Source: Endobugula sp047636495
Lineage (GTDB): Bacteria; Pseudomonadota; Gammaproteobacteria; Pseudomonadales; Cellvibrionaceae
Direction of reading: 5' to 3'
NCBI GenBank assembly: GCA_047636495.1
Contig: JBLILH010000018.1
Location: 1 to 64,000 of the forward strand
Length of the DNA: 64,000 bases
A program made the position numbers and the translations under genes. Below the pieces are notes generated by a model. That model was given only the letters and a program-made list of their open reading frames with translations. It searched no databases and was not told the DNA's origin. Shown in pieces: positions 17,050 through 26,463 of the stretch; position 1 is the first letter of the stretch, and the number at the start of each line of letters is the position of its first letter.

Positions 17050-18120
17050 ATGAACTGGTTATTTGAACCTGCAAGAGCTATTGATTTGTCTTTTCGTGAC
17101 CGAGCGCGCGCGCATCAGCAGCAACTGACTAAACCAGCGGGTTCACTGGGGCAATTAGAGGTTTATGCAGAAATGTTTGCGGGCTGGCAATCAACTATAC
17201 ATCCCCATGTAGAGCATATCTATATTGCCGTTTTTGCTGGTGACCACGGCGTGTGCCAACAGAATATATCGGCATTTCCTCAAGCAGTGACTACTCAAAT
17301 GATAGCTAACTTCCTTGATGGCGGTGCCGCTATCAGTGTATTAAGTCGGCACCTGAATGCTGCGTTTGTAGTCTGTAACACGGGCACCGTTAAACCGTTA
17401 CCTGATCACTATATTGCTCATCCTCAATGGGTAGATAAGCACATTGCCTATGGTACTGCCGACTTGTCTTTACACGCGGCGATGACTTTAGTGCAGCTGG
17501 CAGATGCTTTAGCGGCGGGTTGCAGTGTTGTCGACGAAGCGTGCTCCCAATATTCAAGTGACCAGCCGTTACAATTATTTATTGGCGGTGAAATGGGAAT
17601 AGGGAATACTACGTCGGCTTCAGCGCTTTGTGCTGCGTTACTCGAATTACCTTCTATAGACGTAGTCGGCCCGGGTACCGGTGTTGATGCTAGGGGTTTG
17701 TTGCATAAACAATCAGTAATTGATGCTGCGTTATTGTTACACAAGGCTATTTTAAACGAGCCATGTGAGATTTTACGATGTCTAGGAGGTTTAGAAATTG
17801 CAGCGCTGGTAGGGAGTTATATACGCTGTGCTCAATTAGGTATTCCGATACTGGTAGATGGTTTTATTTGCACGGCTGCGGCGTTGATGGCGGTGAAATT
17901 AAACCCCTCAGTTAGACATTGGATGTTGTTTTCTCATTGCTCCGCAGAGCCAGGGCATCGCATCGCGCTTAACGTTTTGTCAGCAGAACCGATACTTGAT
18001 TTAGGTTTACGTTTAGGTGAAGGCAGTGGCGCAGCGATTGCCGTGCCAATATTACAATCAGCATTGTTGTTGCATAATACAATGGCTACTTTTGAGCAAG
18101 CAGGTGTAAACGGTGGGTAG
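17050..18120 (+). CDS. cobT: CobT nicotinate-nucleotide:DMB phosphoribosyltransferase
   Basis: CobT makes alpha-ribazole phosphate, the lower-ligand nucleotide of cobalamin. The protein (356 aa) has KPAGSLGQLE near residue 28, VFAGDHGV, the GEMGIGNTTSASALCAAL substrate-binding segment, GPGTGVD, the HCSAEPGH motif and the catalytic-Glu region LGEGSGAA near residue 320. Its 3' end overlaps the start of cobC by eight bases, indicating coupled translation. Confidence 0.96.
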   Translation: MNWLFEPARAIDLSFRDRARAHQQQLTKPAGSLGQLEVYAEMFAGWQSTIHPHVEHIYIAVFAGDHGVCQQNISAFPQAVTTQMIANFLDGGAAISVLSRHLNAAFVVCNTGTVKPLPDHYIAHPQWVDKHIAYGTADLSLHAAMTLVQLADALAAGCSVVDEACSQYSSDQPLQLFIGGEMGIGNTTSASALCAALLELPSIDVVGPGTGVDARGLLHKQSVIDAALLLHKAILNEPCEILRCLGGLEIAALVGSYIRCAQLGIPILVDGFICTAAALMAVKLNPSVRHWMLFSHCSAEPGHRIALNVLSAEPILDLGLRLGEGSGAAIAVPILQSALLLHNTMATFEQAGVNGG

Positions 18121-18760
18121 CACACATTTCAGCTCAACGATCGATTTATTGCGCCATGGAGAATGTGCTGACGGTCATTGTTACCGTGGTACAACAGATG
18201 TCGCTTTATCCGATGTTGGGCATCAGCAGATGCTACAAAGTGTAGAAAAACTATTGAAAAAAAAATCTGACCCTTGGTCACGTATTATGACCTCGCCGTT
18301 GCAGCGTTGTTCTATTGTTGCTGGCCAGTTGGCTCAGCAATGTAAGGTCCCTTTGATCTGCCACAAAGGGTATCAAGAAATTCATTTTGGCGACTGGGAA
18401 GGGCAACGTGTTGATCACGTGTGGGAAACACAGCAAGCCACCGTAAAAAAATGGTTTGCCGACCCAGTTAATTTTCCACCGCCTAATGGTGAGGCTGCGG
18501 ATACATTTTCTGATCGTGTTGTTACCATTTTACTGCAGCACGTGCGCCAAACACCGAATGAACACACGTTATTGGTCACTCATGGTGGTGTCATGCGTGT
18601 GCTGTTAGCGCATTGCTTATCTATGTCACTAAATAATATGGGGCGTTTTGATGTGCCTTATGCGTGTTTATCGCGTATTCAAATAAGCTATGATTATCCT
18701 TCTTCCCAATACTATTATCGTTTAATTGCACATAATGTTAATAGTGTATCAGGCGTATAA
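18113..18760 (+). CDS. cobC: CobC-like alpha-ribazole phosphatase (histidine phosphatase family)
   Basis: This histidine phosphatase probably removes phosphate from alpha-ribazole 5'-phosphate or adenosylcobalamin 5'-phosphate. Motifs are LLRHGECADG (catalytic His in RHG, about residue 15), TSPLQRC, and LLVTHGGVMRVLLAH with the second active-site His. The start is GTG 18113, within the end of cobT. Family membership alone would allow other phosphomonoesters; the location between cobT and cobS makes the cobalamin role likely. Confidence 0.9.
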   Translation: MGSTHFSSTIDLLRHGECADGHCYRGTTDVALSDVGHQQMLQSVEKLLKKKSDPWSRIMTSPLQRCSIVAGQLAQQCKVPLICHKGYQEIHFGDWEGQRVDHVWETQQATVKKWFADPVNFPPPNGEAADTFSDRVVTILLQHVRQTPNEHTLLVTHGGVMRVLLAHCLSMSLNNMGRFDVPYACLSRIQISYDYPSSQYYYRLIAHNVNSVSGV

Positions 18761-18761
18761 A

Positions 18762-19622
18762 GTGTCTAATCGGTTTTTGATTTTTTCTCGTGAATACTTT
18801 TGCGAATCCCTTCGAGAATGGATTATCCCGTTGTTAACGGCCGTTTCGTTATTGACGCGTCTACCCGTAGCCCACTGGTTGCCCGCAAAATTGCCTAATA
18901 AATTATTGGGTCGCTCAGTATTATGGTATCCGGTAGTGGGATTATTATTGGCGGGACCCTTACTACTTCTATTAATGTTGTTTACTTCGACCGTATCACC
19001 ATTTGTTGTAGCGGTGACGGTGGTTATTGTTTGGGTAGCGTTGACTGGCGGGCTCCACCTTGACGGGCTGGCCGATTGCGTTGATGCGCTGTATGCTGGG
19101 CATTCTGTTGTTGGTCAGCAAAGTAGTGGGCCACCAAAATTAGTATCTTTAAAACAGCTCAAAATACTGCAGGTATTGAAAGATCCGTGTGTCGGCGCCA
19201 TGGGTGCGGTTGCGCTCATGTTATTGCTAATGTTAAAAGTGAGTGTTGTGGCCAGCTTATCCACAAAGTTAGTGTTAGGTTTACTGTTGGCGATGGTTCT
19301 CTCTCGGTCTTGTGCGCTGCTGTTTATCGTGATGACACCTTACACCCCACATGCGTCGACCGCCGGTGTTGGAGCAATATTAGCAGTTCACGCGCCTAAG
19401 TCTGTTGCCCTCGTTGTGATACTGTTAGTCGCGTTAATTACATTTTTTGTATTACCATCTTTTATTGCCTTGATACTGCTAGCGTCGCAATTTATTTTAT
19501 GCTTCGTTTTTCGATTTTTTTGGGTCAAGCGCTTAGATGGTTTTGTGGGCGATGCTGTGGGTGCACTGATTGAATTAAGTGAGGTCAGTGTTTTATTTGT
19601 CTTTTATCTTTTAGTGGTGTAG
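18762..19622 (+). CDS. cobS: CobS adenosylcobinamide-GDP ribazoletransferase
   Basis: CobS is the polytopic inner-membrane cobalamin synthase that joins GDP-cobinamide with alpha-ribazole. Signatures are LLTRLPV near the N-terminus, GGLHLDGLADCVDAL (DGLAD metal-binding motif, about residues 98-112) and a C-terminal FVGDAVGALIELSE. Several hydrophobic segments follow. The start is uncertain: the frame is open from TTG 18726 inside cobC, but GTG 18762, one base after the cobC stop and preceded by AGG, is preferred and gives 286 aa. Confidence 0.9.
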   Translation: MSNRFLIFSREYFCESLREWIIPLLTAVSLLTRLPVAHWLPAKLPNKLLGRSVLWYPVVGLLLAGPLLLLLMLFTSTVSPFVVAVTVVIVWVALTGGLHLDGLADCVDALYAGHSVVGQQSSGPPKLVSLKQLKILQVLKDPCVGAMGAVALMLLLMLKVSVVASLSTKLVLGLLLAMVLSRSCALLFIVMTPYTPHASTAGVGAILAVHAPKSVALVVILLVALITFFVLPSFIALILLASQFILCFVFRFFWVKRLDGFVGDAVGALIELSEVSVLFVFYLLVV

Positions 19623-19629
19623 CAAAGAT

Positions 19630-20559
19630 ATGATCGCTATTAGTGTGCTGCTGGCGGTACTGTTAGATATTATTTTTGCTGAGCCTAAACGCTTTCATCC
19701 GTTAGTGGGTTTTGGTTGGATGGTGAATCGTGTTGAGTCGCGAGTTAATTCACAGGATCATCCACGATTGTTACAGTTTTTTACGGGAGCAATGAGTTGG
19801 CTGCTGTTAGTTGTTTTACCGACGTTTCTCATCATTTTGCTTGTGACTTACGTTGAATCAACAGTTGACGTATTCAGTGCAGTTGTTGTTATTTTTTTTG
19901 AGGCAGTTTTTTTATACTTAGCGATAGGTTATACCAGCTTACGACAGCATGCTATGGCAATCGTTAAGCCACTTGTAGATGGTGATATTGTATCGGCACG
20001 CGAAAAAGTAGGATGGATTGTGAGTCGTGATACGGATCAAATAAATGATAACGATGTACGTAAAGCCACTATAGAATCTGTTTTAGAAAACGGTAGCGAT
20101 GCCGTCTTTGCGCCTATTTTTTGGTTTGTCGTCGGTGGCTTTCCAGCCGTTATTCTATATCGTTTAAGTAATACACTAGATGCTATGTGGGGTTATAAAA
20201 CTGATCGGTTCCTTTATTTTGGTCGCTTTTCTGCACGTATGGATGATGTGCTTAACTATATGCCTAGTCGCTTAGTTGCGATAAGTTACGCTTCGCTAGG
20301 TCAATTTTTACTGGCGGTAAGTTGCTGGAGAAAACAAGCACCTTTGCTCGCCAGCCCTAATGCTGGAGTGGTGATGACATCGGGTGCTGGCGCTTTAGAT
20401 GTTAGTTTAGGAGGGGATGCATATTATCACGGTGAGTTAACGCCTAAGCCGGTGTTCGGCGGGCATGGGACCGTCACCAATGACGACATTTTTCGCGCGC
20501 TTAGACTGATAGATAAAACGCTTATTTTGTGGTGTATCGTTATTGTTGCATTGACCTAG
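19630..20559 (+). CDS. cbiB: CbiB/CobD-type adenosylcobinamide-phosphate synthase
   Basis: CbiB attaches aminopropanol or its phosphate to adenosylcobyric acid. The membrane protein (309 aa) has FAEPKRFHPLVGFGWMVN near residue 18, VSRDTDQINDNDVRKATIESVLENGSDAVFAPIFW around residues 137-171, YRLSNTLDAMWGYK and a terminal FGGHGTVTNDDI motif. It begins eight bases after cobS. The aminopropanol-forming decarboxylase (cobD of Salmonella naming) and the corrin-ring genes are not in the window. Confidence 0.95.
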   Translation: MIAISVLLAVLLDIIFAEPKRFHPLVGFGWMVNRVESRVNSQDHPRLLQFFTGAMSWLLLVVLPTFLIILLVTYVESTVDVFSAVVVIFFEAVFLYLAIGYTSLRQHAMAIVKPLVDGDIVSAREKVGWIVSRDTDQINDNDVRKATIESVLENGSDAVFAPIFWFVVGGFPAVILYRLSNTLDAMWGYKTDRFLYFGRFSARMDDVLNYMPSRLVAISYASLGQFLLAVSCWRKQAPLLASPNAGVVMTSGAGALDVSLGGDAYYHGELTPKPVFGGHGTVTNDDIFRALRLIDKTLILWCIVIVALT

Positions 20560-20590
20560 TCATGTGTGGATTTACTGAAAAGAATAAAAG

Positions 20591-20938
20591 TTAAATAGAA
20601 TCACTATTATCTAAAAAATTATAGGGGCTGTCTTGTAGGTTCGAGCGGAGCTTTTCTCTGCCAGCCATCTTTGCTTGCACTTCTAGTGGCAGTTCAGTAA
20701 ATAAAATAATATTCTTTTGAATCAGTAAATGTATTAAATCTTCAGTTGCGCGGGCAAAATCCTGATCTGACTCGGATAGGTTTTTTTTTGCATTATCGTC
20801 GTCGCTGTTTTGTTTTTCAGTCGTTAAAAAACCGACGACTTCAGGATGGGTCGGCGCCAAAAATTCTGTATGTGTACTATTTTGTTCCCGTTTTAACGAC
20901 GTAATAGTACCGTTATTATCCCGTTTAAAGTATGGCAT
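20591..20938 (-). CDS. Small acidic protein of a conserved uncharacterised family
   Basis: The product (116 aa) starts MPYFKRDNNGTITSL and ends with a conserved-looking block: DQDFARATEDLIHLLIQKNIILFTELPLEVQAKMAGREKLR. From memory it resembles short proteins that databases carry as 'tryptophan synthase subunit beta-like', a name without functional support. ATG 20938 has GGAG nine bases upstream. The frame continues to a GTG at 21061, adding 41 residues with a convincing transmembrane helix, but that start has poor signals and would leave only about 60 bp to the divergent transporter gene. Convergent with cbiB. Confidence 0.7.
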   Translation of the reverse strand: MPYFKRDNNGTITSLKREQNSTHTEFLAPTHPEVVGFLTTEKQNSDDDNAKKNLSESDQDFARATEDLIHLLIQKNIILFTELPLEVQAKMAGREKLRSNLQDSPYNFLDNSDSI

Positions 20939-21122
20939 AGCATCAGGCTCCGTCAGTGTTTTATTGGTTGTTCGCACAATATAGACTAAAATAACCGAGA
21001 GAGATAAGCTATTTAGGAGAATCCCATAAAATAGAAGTATATATTCTATATGTTTAGCCACTTTTTGGTGGGATTCCTAGAGCCTTGTAATAGAAATGTT
21101 TGTTAATGAATAGGTAACATCA

Positions 21123-23348
21123 TTGAAAAGTAATATCCCTGAACCATCTGTCACATCGACGCCTACTAACGTTGAGGGGGCGAAAGTGGCGGTTGATCAA
21201 GCGACTGACCAATCTGCCGCCGACGTCGGAAAGGAATTTCATGATCCATTGCTGGCATGTTTACTACTGATCACCAAGTTAGAAAATACACCGTGCTCAG
21301 AAACATCTTTAATTGCAGGTCTACCATTAGTAGATGAAAAGCTGACGCCCGAACTATTTGTGCGTGCAGCCGAGCGTGCGGGCCTTGATGCCAAGGTCAA
21401 AGAAAAACCACTAACCGATATACCTGATATCGTATTCCCTGTCACTCTATTGTTAAAGCGTAACCGCGCCGTTATTCTTCTATCGTATGATACCGGCCAA
21501 GGTAAGGCGACTATTATAGAGTCAAAGACGGGCACTGAAAAAACAGTCAGCCTAGAGGCGTTATCACTAGCTTACTCTGGCTATGTTATTTACACTCGGG
21601 CAGCGTATCATCTCGATAAATCTATTGCTGATAGTCATGTAGACACGAATCAAAAACATTGGTTTTGGTCGGTCATGAAGTCCTCATGGCGTATTTATCG
21701 CGATGTATTACTTGCCTCTCTCTTCATTAACTTATTCGCGGTGGCTAACCCGCTATTTGTAATGAACGTATACGATAGAGTCGTCCCTAATAACGCCGTA
21801 GAAACTTTATGGGTGTTAGCCATAGGTGTGCTCATCGTCTTTCTTTTCGACGCCATACTCAAAACATTACGCGGGTACTTTATTGAAGTGGCAGGTAAGA
21901 AGTCCGATATTCTTTTGTCCTCCTTTTTATTCGAACGTGTATTAGGTTCTCGTTATAGTGAGCGTCCCTCATCGGTGGGTGCGTTTACTAGTCAGTTTCG
22001 TGAATTTGATCAAGTGCGTAATTTTTATACCACATCGACCATATCGGCTTTTGTCGATATGCCGTTTGTGGTCATCTTTTTATTGCTTATCTATTATGTG
22101 GGTGGGCCGTTGGTCTACGTTCCGCTTGTGGCACTCCCGTTGATTTTGGGCTTTGGGCTTATTATGCGCAAACCCATTCGTCATGCCGTTGAGCAAACGT
22201 TTGCTTCTGGCGCACAAAAGAGCGCGACTTTAGTCGAGTCACTGGTAGGTCTAGAAACGGTTAAAACGCTCGGCGCAGAAGGTGTAGTGCAGCGTGTGTG
22301 GGAACAATCAGTTGGGCATTTGTCGGTTTGGAGTCAGAAAATGCGCATGCTGTCTATGTCTGTAGGTGTTTTTTCAGGCACCGTCACTCAAGTGGCTAAC
22401 GTAGTTATTATTATTGTGGGTGTTTACCTTATTGCCGAGCGAGAACTGACTATGGGTGCGCTGATAGCCAGCGTGATGTTGGCTGGGCGAGTGTTAGCGC
22501 CTATTGCGCAGGTAGCTACATTATTAGTGACGTATGATCAAACAAAGACGGCGTTAGATGGTCTTGAGCAAATAGTGGATAAAACACAGGAACGTGATCC
22601 TCAGCGTCCCTTTGTGAAACGTCCGAACTTTAATGGCGCTATTCGCTTTCAGAATGTTAGCTTCGCTTACCCAGGCGAAGAGACCCCTGTCTTACAGGGT
22701 ATTTCATTTGCGATTAAACCGGGTGAAAAAGTCGGGTTGATTGGACGAATAGGTTCAGGTAAATCAACTATTCATAAGCTAATACTCAACCTATATAAAC
22801 CGAGTGAAGGCAGTATTTTGGTAGACGGCATAGATATTCAGCAAATAGACCCCGCTGACCTGCGGCGTCATATTGGTTATATGCCTCAAGACGTTGTGCT
22901 GTTTTCCGGCACGGTCAAGTCTAATATTATGTATGGTTCTCCTCATGTGGAAGATGAGGATATTCTTCGTGCTGCGGACGTATCAGGCGTTAAAGAGTTT
23001 GTTGATAGTCATCCAATGGGGTTCGATCGCTCCGTAGGCGAGCGCGGGCAAGCGCTATCTGGCGGTCAGCGACAGAGTGTCGGTATGGCGCGCGCGATGC
23101 TAAATAGTGTGCCAATATATCTTTATGACGAGCCTACTAGTGGCATGGATAATACGACAGAAAACTTGGTGACTCAGCGTTTAGCCAAAGCGGTAAAAGA
23201 TAGAACCTTAATCCTCGTTACCCATAAAGCATCTTTACTGTCGATGGTTGATCGATTAATTGTCTTAGACAATGGCAAGATTGTCGCAGACGGTCCACGA
23301 GACTCCGTAATCGAAGCATTACAGAAGGGGCAATTACGTGTCACTTAA
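21123..23348 (+). CDS. Type I secretion ABC transporter ATPase (LapB-like)
   Basis: This is the inner-membrane ATPase/permease of a type I secretion system. An N-terminal C39-like domain (residues 35-150) lacks the peptidase QxxxxCG motif and is therefore probably a non-proteolytic substrate-docking domain. A six-helix ABC membrane domain spans about residues 180-460. The nucleotide-binding domain has GRIGSGKST, LSGGQRQSVGMARAM and IYLYDEPTSGMD. Start is TTG 21123 with AGGT upstream; no ATG precedes the first conserved block. It overlaps the downstream fusion-protein gene by 11 bases. Confidence 0.94.
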   Translation: MKSNIPEPSVTSTPTNVEGAKVAVDQATDQSAADVGKEFHDPLLACLLLITKLENTPCSETSLIAGLPLVDEKLTPELFVRAAERAGLDAKVKEKPLTDIPDIVFPVTLLLKRNRAVILLSYDTGQGKATIIESKTGTEKTVSLEALSLAYSGYVIYTRAAYHLDKSIADSHVDTNQKHWFWSVMKSSWRIYRDVLLASLFINLFAVANPLFVMNVYDRVVPNNAVETLWVLAIGVLIVFLFDAILKTLRGYFIEVAGKKSDILLSSFLFERVLGSRYSERPSSVGAFTSQFREFDQVRNFYTTSTISAFVDMPFVVIFLLLIYYVGGPLVYVPLVALPLILGFGLIMRKPIRHAVEQTFASGAQKSATLVESLVGLETVKTLGAEGVVQRVWEQSVGHLSVWSQKMRMLSMSVGVFSGTVTQVANVVIIIVGVYLIAERELTMGALIASVMLAGRVLAPIAQVATLLVTYDQTKTALDGLEQIVDKTQERDPQRPFVKRPNFNGAIRFQNVSFAYPGEETPVLQGISFAIKPGEKVGLIGRIGSGKSTIHKLILNLYKPSEGSILVDGIDIQQIDPADLRRHIGYMPQDVVLFSGTVKSNIMYGSPHVEDEDILRAADVSGVKEFVDSHPMGFDRSVGERGQALSGGQRQSVGMARAMLNSVPIYLYDEPTSGMDNTTENLVTQRLAKAVKDRTLILVTHKASLLSMVDRLIVLDNGKIVADGPRDSVIEALQKGQLRVT

Positions 23349-24699
23349 ATATCCTGAAAAAAATAAAACTAATCAGCAACCGAAGATAGACGATGATGAT
23401 CTTGCATACACCTCATCGGCTTCGGCGGCCATCCTGCATCAAACCCCCAGAGGGGGGCAGCAATTACTTTGGGCGATCATTATTTTTATTATCGCTATTT
23501 TGGTATGGTCATCGCTAGCGAATGTTGATGAATTTACCCGTGGTGAAGGTCAGGTGATACCATCCCAATATGTACAAATTGTGCAGAATCTTGAAGGCGG
23601 CATTATCGAGGAAATGTTTGTTCGAGAAGGGCAAACGGTAGAAAGAGGTCAGCCGTTACTTCGCTTGGACGATAAGCGCTTTTCTTCTTCCCTGCGTGAA
23701 ACGGAGGTTAATCAATCTCAGTTGCTGTCTCGATCGTTAAGATTAAAAGCAGAAGCCGAAGGTGGTTCCTTTCCTGAGGCTGAGCTAAAGGCTCTTGTTC
23801 CTGAGAAGATTGTTGCCGCTGAAAAATCGCTGTATTTCGCGCGAGCACAAGAGATAAGCTCTAGTAATAAAGTGATTATTCAGCAGGTTGCGCAAAAACG
23901 CCAAGAGCTATCAGAGTTGCGTGCCAAGTATCAACGTCTACGCCGAAGTTATCAGTTGTCAAAGGATGAGTTGGATCTTACCTCGCCGTTAGTAGCGCAA
24001 GGTGCGGTATCTCAGGTTGAGATAATACGCTTGAGGCGTGATCTGAACGATGTTCAAGGAGAGATGAATGCCGCACAGCTAGCTATTCCTCGTATAGAGT
24101 CGTCGCTAAATGAGTCAGAACAAAAACTCACTGCTGCTGAGTCTGCTTTCCGCAGTCGTTCGCAAGCCGAATATAACGAAGTGAGGTCCGAGCTCAGCCG
24201 CTTAAATGAGTCTAGTCAAGCCATTGCCGATCAGGTGGATAGGACATTAGTCGTGTCACCGGTGACAGGCACTATTAAACAATTATTCGTCAAAACATTA
24301 GGCGGTGTTATCCAGCCTGGTCGAGATCTTGTCGCCATTGTTCCTACGGAAGATAAATTACGAGTAGAGGCGCGTGTGAGTCCAGCAGATATTGCTTTTA
24401 TGCATCCTCAGCAAAAAGCAGTGGTTAAGTTTACCGCATACGATTTCTCTGTTCACGGTGGTTTAGATGGTAAAGTGATCAATATTAGCCCTGACACCAT
24501 TACTGATGAAGAGGGTAATAGCTTTTATGTGGTGCAAATTGAAACGGAGCAGTCCTTTTTGGGGACAGAGGGAAATCCCAAGCCTATTATTGCTGGAATG
24601 ACCGTTAGTGTGGATATTTTGACGGGTCAGAAGACTGTGCTTGACTACATACTCAAACCTATATTAAAAACCAAGCAGTTGGCATTGAGGGAGCGTTAG
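23338..24699 (+). CDS. Type I secretion membrane-fusion protein (LapC/HlyD family)
   Basis: This periplasmic adaptor connects the ABC transporter with the outer-membrane channel. It has a cytoplasmic N-terminal tail (residues 1-40), one transmembrane helix at about residues 43-60 (LLWAIIIFIIAILVWSSLAN), a lipoyl half-motif QNLEGGIIEEMFVREGQTVERGQPLLRL, a long coiled-coil hairpin (residues 125-320), and a C-terminal beta-barrel. The 453 aa length is usual. GTG 23338 overlaps the ATPase gene end, so the pair is translationally coupled. Confidence 0.94.
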   Translation: MSLKYPEKNKTNQQPKIDDDDLAYTSSASAAILHQTPRGGQQLLWAIIIFIIAILVWSSLANVDEFTRGEGQVIPSQYVQIVQNLEGGIIEEMFVREGQTVERGQPLLRLDDKRFSSSLRETEVNQSQLLSRSLRLKAEAEGGSFPEAELKALVPEKIVAAEKSLYFARAQEISSSNKVIIQQVAQKRQELSELRAKYQRLRRSYQLSKDELDLTSPLVAQGAVSQVEIIRLRRDLNDVQGEMNAAQLAIPRIESSLNESEQKLTAAESAFRSRSQAEYNEVRSELSRLNESSQAIADQVDRTLVVSPVTGTIKQLFVKTLGGVIQPGRDLVAIVPTEDKLRVEARVSPADIAFMHPQQKAVVKFTAYDFSVHGGLDGKVINISPDTITDEEGNSFYVVQIETEQSFLGTEGNPKPIIAGMTVSVDILTGQKTVLDYILKPILKTKQLALRER

Positions 24700-25014
24700 C
24701 TGCAATTCTAGCGCTTTCGACCAGCTATGATCTGCGGTCAAAGCAGATATGAATTTTCTCGATTGTGGCTTGTTTTGCTTGCACAATATTGTTTTTTTGG
24801 TTGCAGGCACAGCATCATTGAGAATGGATTCGTAAGCCCCTGATTTCCTCAGAAAATTGCTTTTTCTCTTGTAAAAGAGTAAAAAGATGTATTAACCATG
24901 TATTTATTGTATTTTTTGTATCGTTTAGCTTAAGCTTCTCGAGACAAGTTGTTAATATACATGGTTTTTTTAGGGCGCCGCGTGCGTCTGTAACAGTATT
25001 TTCTGGGGCTATTT
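24700..25014. other. Intergenic gap between the fusion-protein and channel genes
   Basis: About 315 bp without a gene. It holds a small hairpin, ATCTGC (24730-24735) with GCAGAT (24743-24748), shortly after the upstream stop and without a T-run. An AT-rich stretch (24850-24990) could contain a promoter for the channel gene. I could not find a c-di-GMP riboswitch core here. Confidence 0.4.
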
Positions 25015-26319
25015 ATGAAATTTGGTATTCGCTTTAAACACATGTTTAAGGTATCGCAGCTTGTTATCACTGCGGGGCTATTGTTGTCCTCACTATCTGT
25101 CAATGCGCTTACCTTGCAAGACGCTATTAAAGATATGTTAGCAAACAACCCTGACGTTCAAGCGGCGCGACAAGAAATGTTGGCTCGGGAGTTTGAGATA
25201 ACGGGTGCTAAATCCGGTTATTTCCCTACGCTAAATGCCGAGCTTGGCATCGGTCGCGAATGGACGCGCTCACCGTCAACTCGTGATACTAGCGTTACCT
25301 TAACACGTGAAGAAGCCGCACTTCGTTTACGTCAAACAATATATGATGGCAGCGCTACCAGTAATGAAGTGGACAGGCAAAAAGCGCGTTACAAAAGCGC
25401 ATTATATACCGCTATCGATACGCAAGAAAATGCAGCATTAAGAGCGTCGCAAGCTTACATTAATGTTCTCCGCCAGGGTGAGCTGTTGTCTCTGCTTAAA
25501 GAATCCCTTGATGAACATCAGCAAATATTCGACCAAACTTCTTTACGTACTGAGCGTGGAGTCGGAAGTAAAGCCGATGTTGAGCAGATTACTGTTCGAT
25601 TATCTTTGGCGACAAGTAACTTTATTGCAGGTAAAAACAATTTCTTAGATGCCTTAAGTCAGTTTCAGGGGCAAATAGGTTACATCCCAGATGCATCTCA
25701 AATGGAAGCGCCTGCTTCATTGGTGCTGCCCACTAGCTTGGATGAGTCGCTGACAATCGCTTTTGATAAACATCCCACTATGAAGTCGGCTGCAGCAGAT
25801 ATTGAAGCAGCAGAGGCTCAATATGCAGCGTCAAAAAGTAAGCGTCATCCTAAGTTAACTCTTGAAGGTGATCGCACGTGGAACGAGGATGTTGATGGTG
25901 TTCCTGCGGACAATGAAGATTGGGTCATCGCGTTGCGTCTTAAGTATAATTTATACAATGGTGGCAAAGATAGCGCGCGTCGTCAACAAACTGCAGAATT
26001 GGTCACCCAAGCAAAAGATGTGATGCGTGGTGCTCGCTGGGAAACCGAAGAAGGCATGCGACTATCTTGGTATTCTTATGAAGCGACTCAACAACAAATG
26101 GGTCACTTAGATGTTCATGTTAAATCCGTGGAGTTGGTTAAGAAGGCATATTCCCAGCAGTTCGACATTGGTCGTCGCTCTTTACTTGATTTGCTAGATA
26201 CAGAGAGTGAGTTGGTTAGTGCAAAGCAAACTTACACAAATACCAAATATGACCAGATGTACTCGCAAATACGCGTGCTTAACTCATCGGGTCAGTTGAC
26301 CGAGGCGTTAGGCCTGTAG
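25015..26319 (+). CDS. TolC-family outer-membrane channel of the type I system
   Basis: The protein (434 aa) has a signal peptide (residues 1 to about 31, ending SVNA), then the OEP repeats of TolC/LapE: TLQDAIKDMLANNPDVQAARQE at the start of the mature protein, ALRLRQTIYDGSATSNEV, a second-half repeat ESLTIAFDKHPTMKSAAADIEAAEAQYAASKSKRHPKL, and LKYNLYNGGKDSARR. Its place after the ATPase and fusion-protein genes and before a large repeat protein shows that it is the dedicated channel rather than a general TolC. Confidence 0.92.
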   Translation: MKFGIRFKHMFKVSQLVITAGLLLSSLSVNALTLQDAIKDMLANNPDVQAARQEMLAREFEITGAKSGYFPTLNAELGIGREWTRSPSTRDTSVTLTREEAALRLRQTIYDGSATSNEVDRQKARYKSALYTAIDTQENAALRASQAYINVLRQGELLSLLKESLDEHQQIFDQTSLRTERGVGSKADVEQITVRLSLATSNFIAGKNNFLDALSQFQGQIGYIPDASQMEAPASLVLPTSLDESLTIAFDKHPTMKSAAADIEAAEAQYAASKSKRHPKLTLEGDRTWNEDVDGVPADNEDWVIALRLKYNLYNGGKDSARRQQTAELVTQAKDVMRGARWETEEGMRLSWYSYEATQQQMGHLDVHVKSVELVKKAYSQQFDIGRRSLLDLLDTESELVSAKQTYTNTKYDQMYSQIRVLNSSGQLTEALGL

Positions 26320-26463
26320 TTAATGCTCAGTAGTTAATGCTAAATTGTGTGTTAAATGATCATTTTTATGTCAAATGATTATTGGTGATGGATCTAGTTA
26401 TTGTTGATAATAGCAAATAATTGTTGGTATTTAATTGTCAAAAATAGAATATAGAGGTATTTC

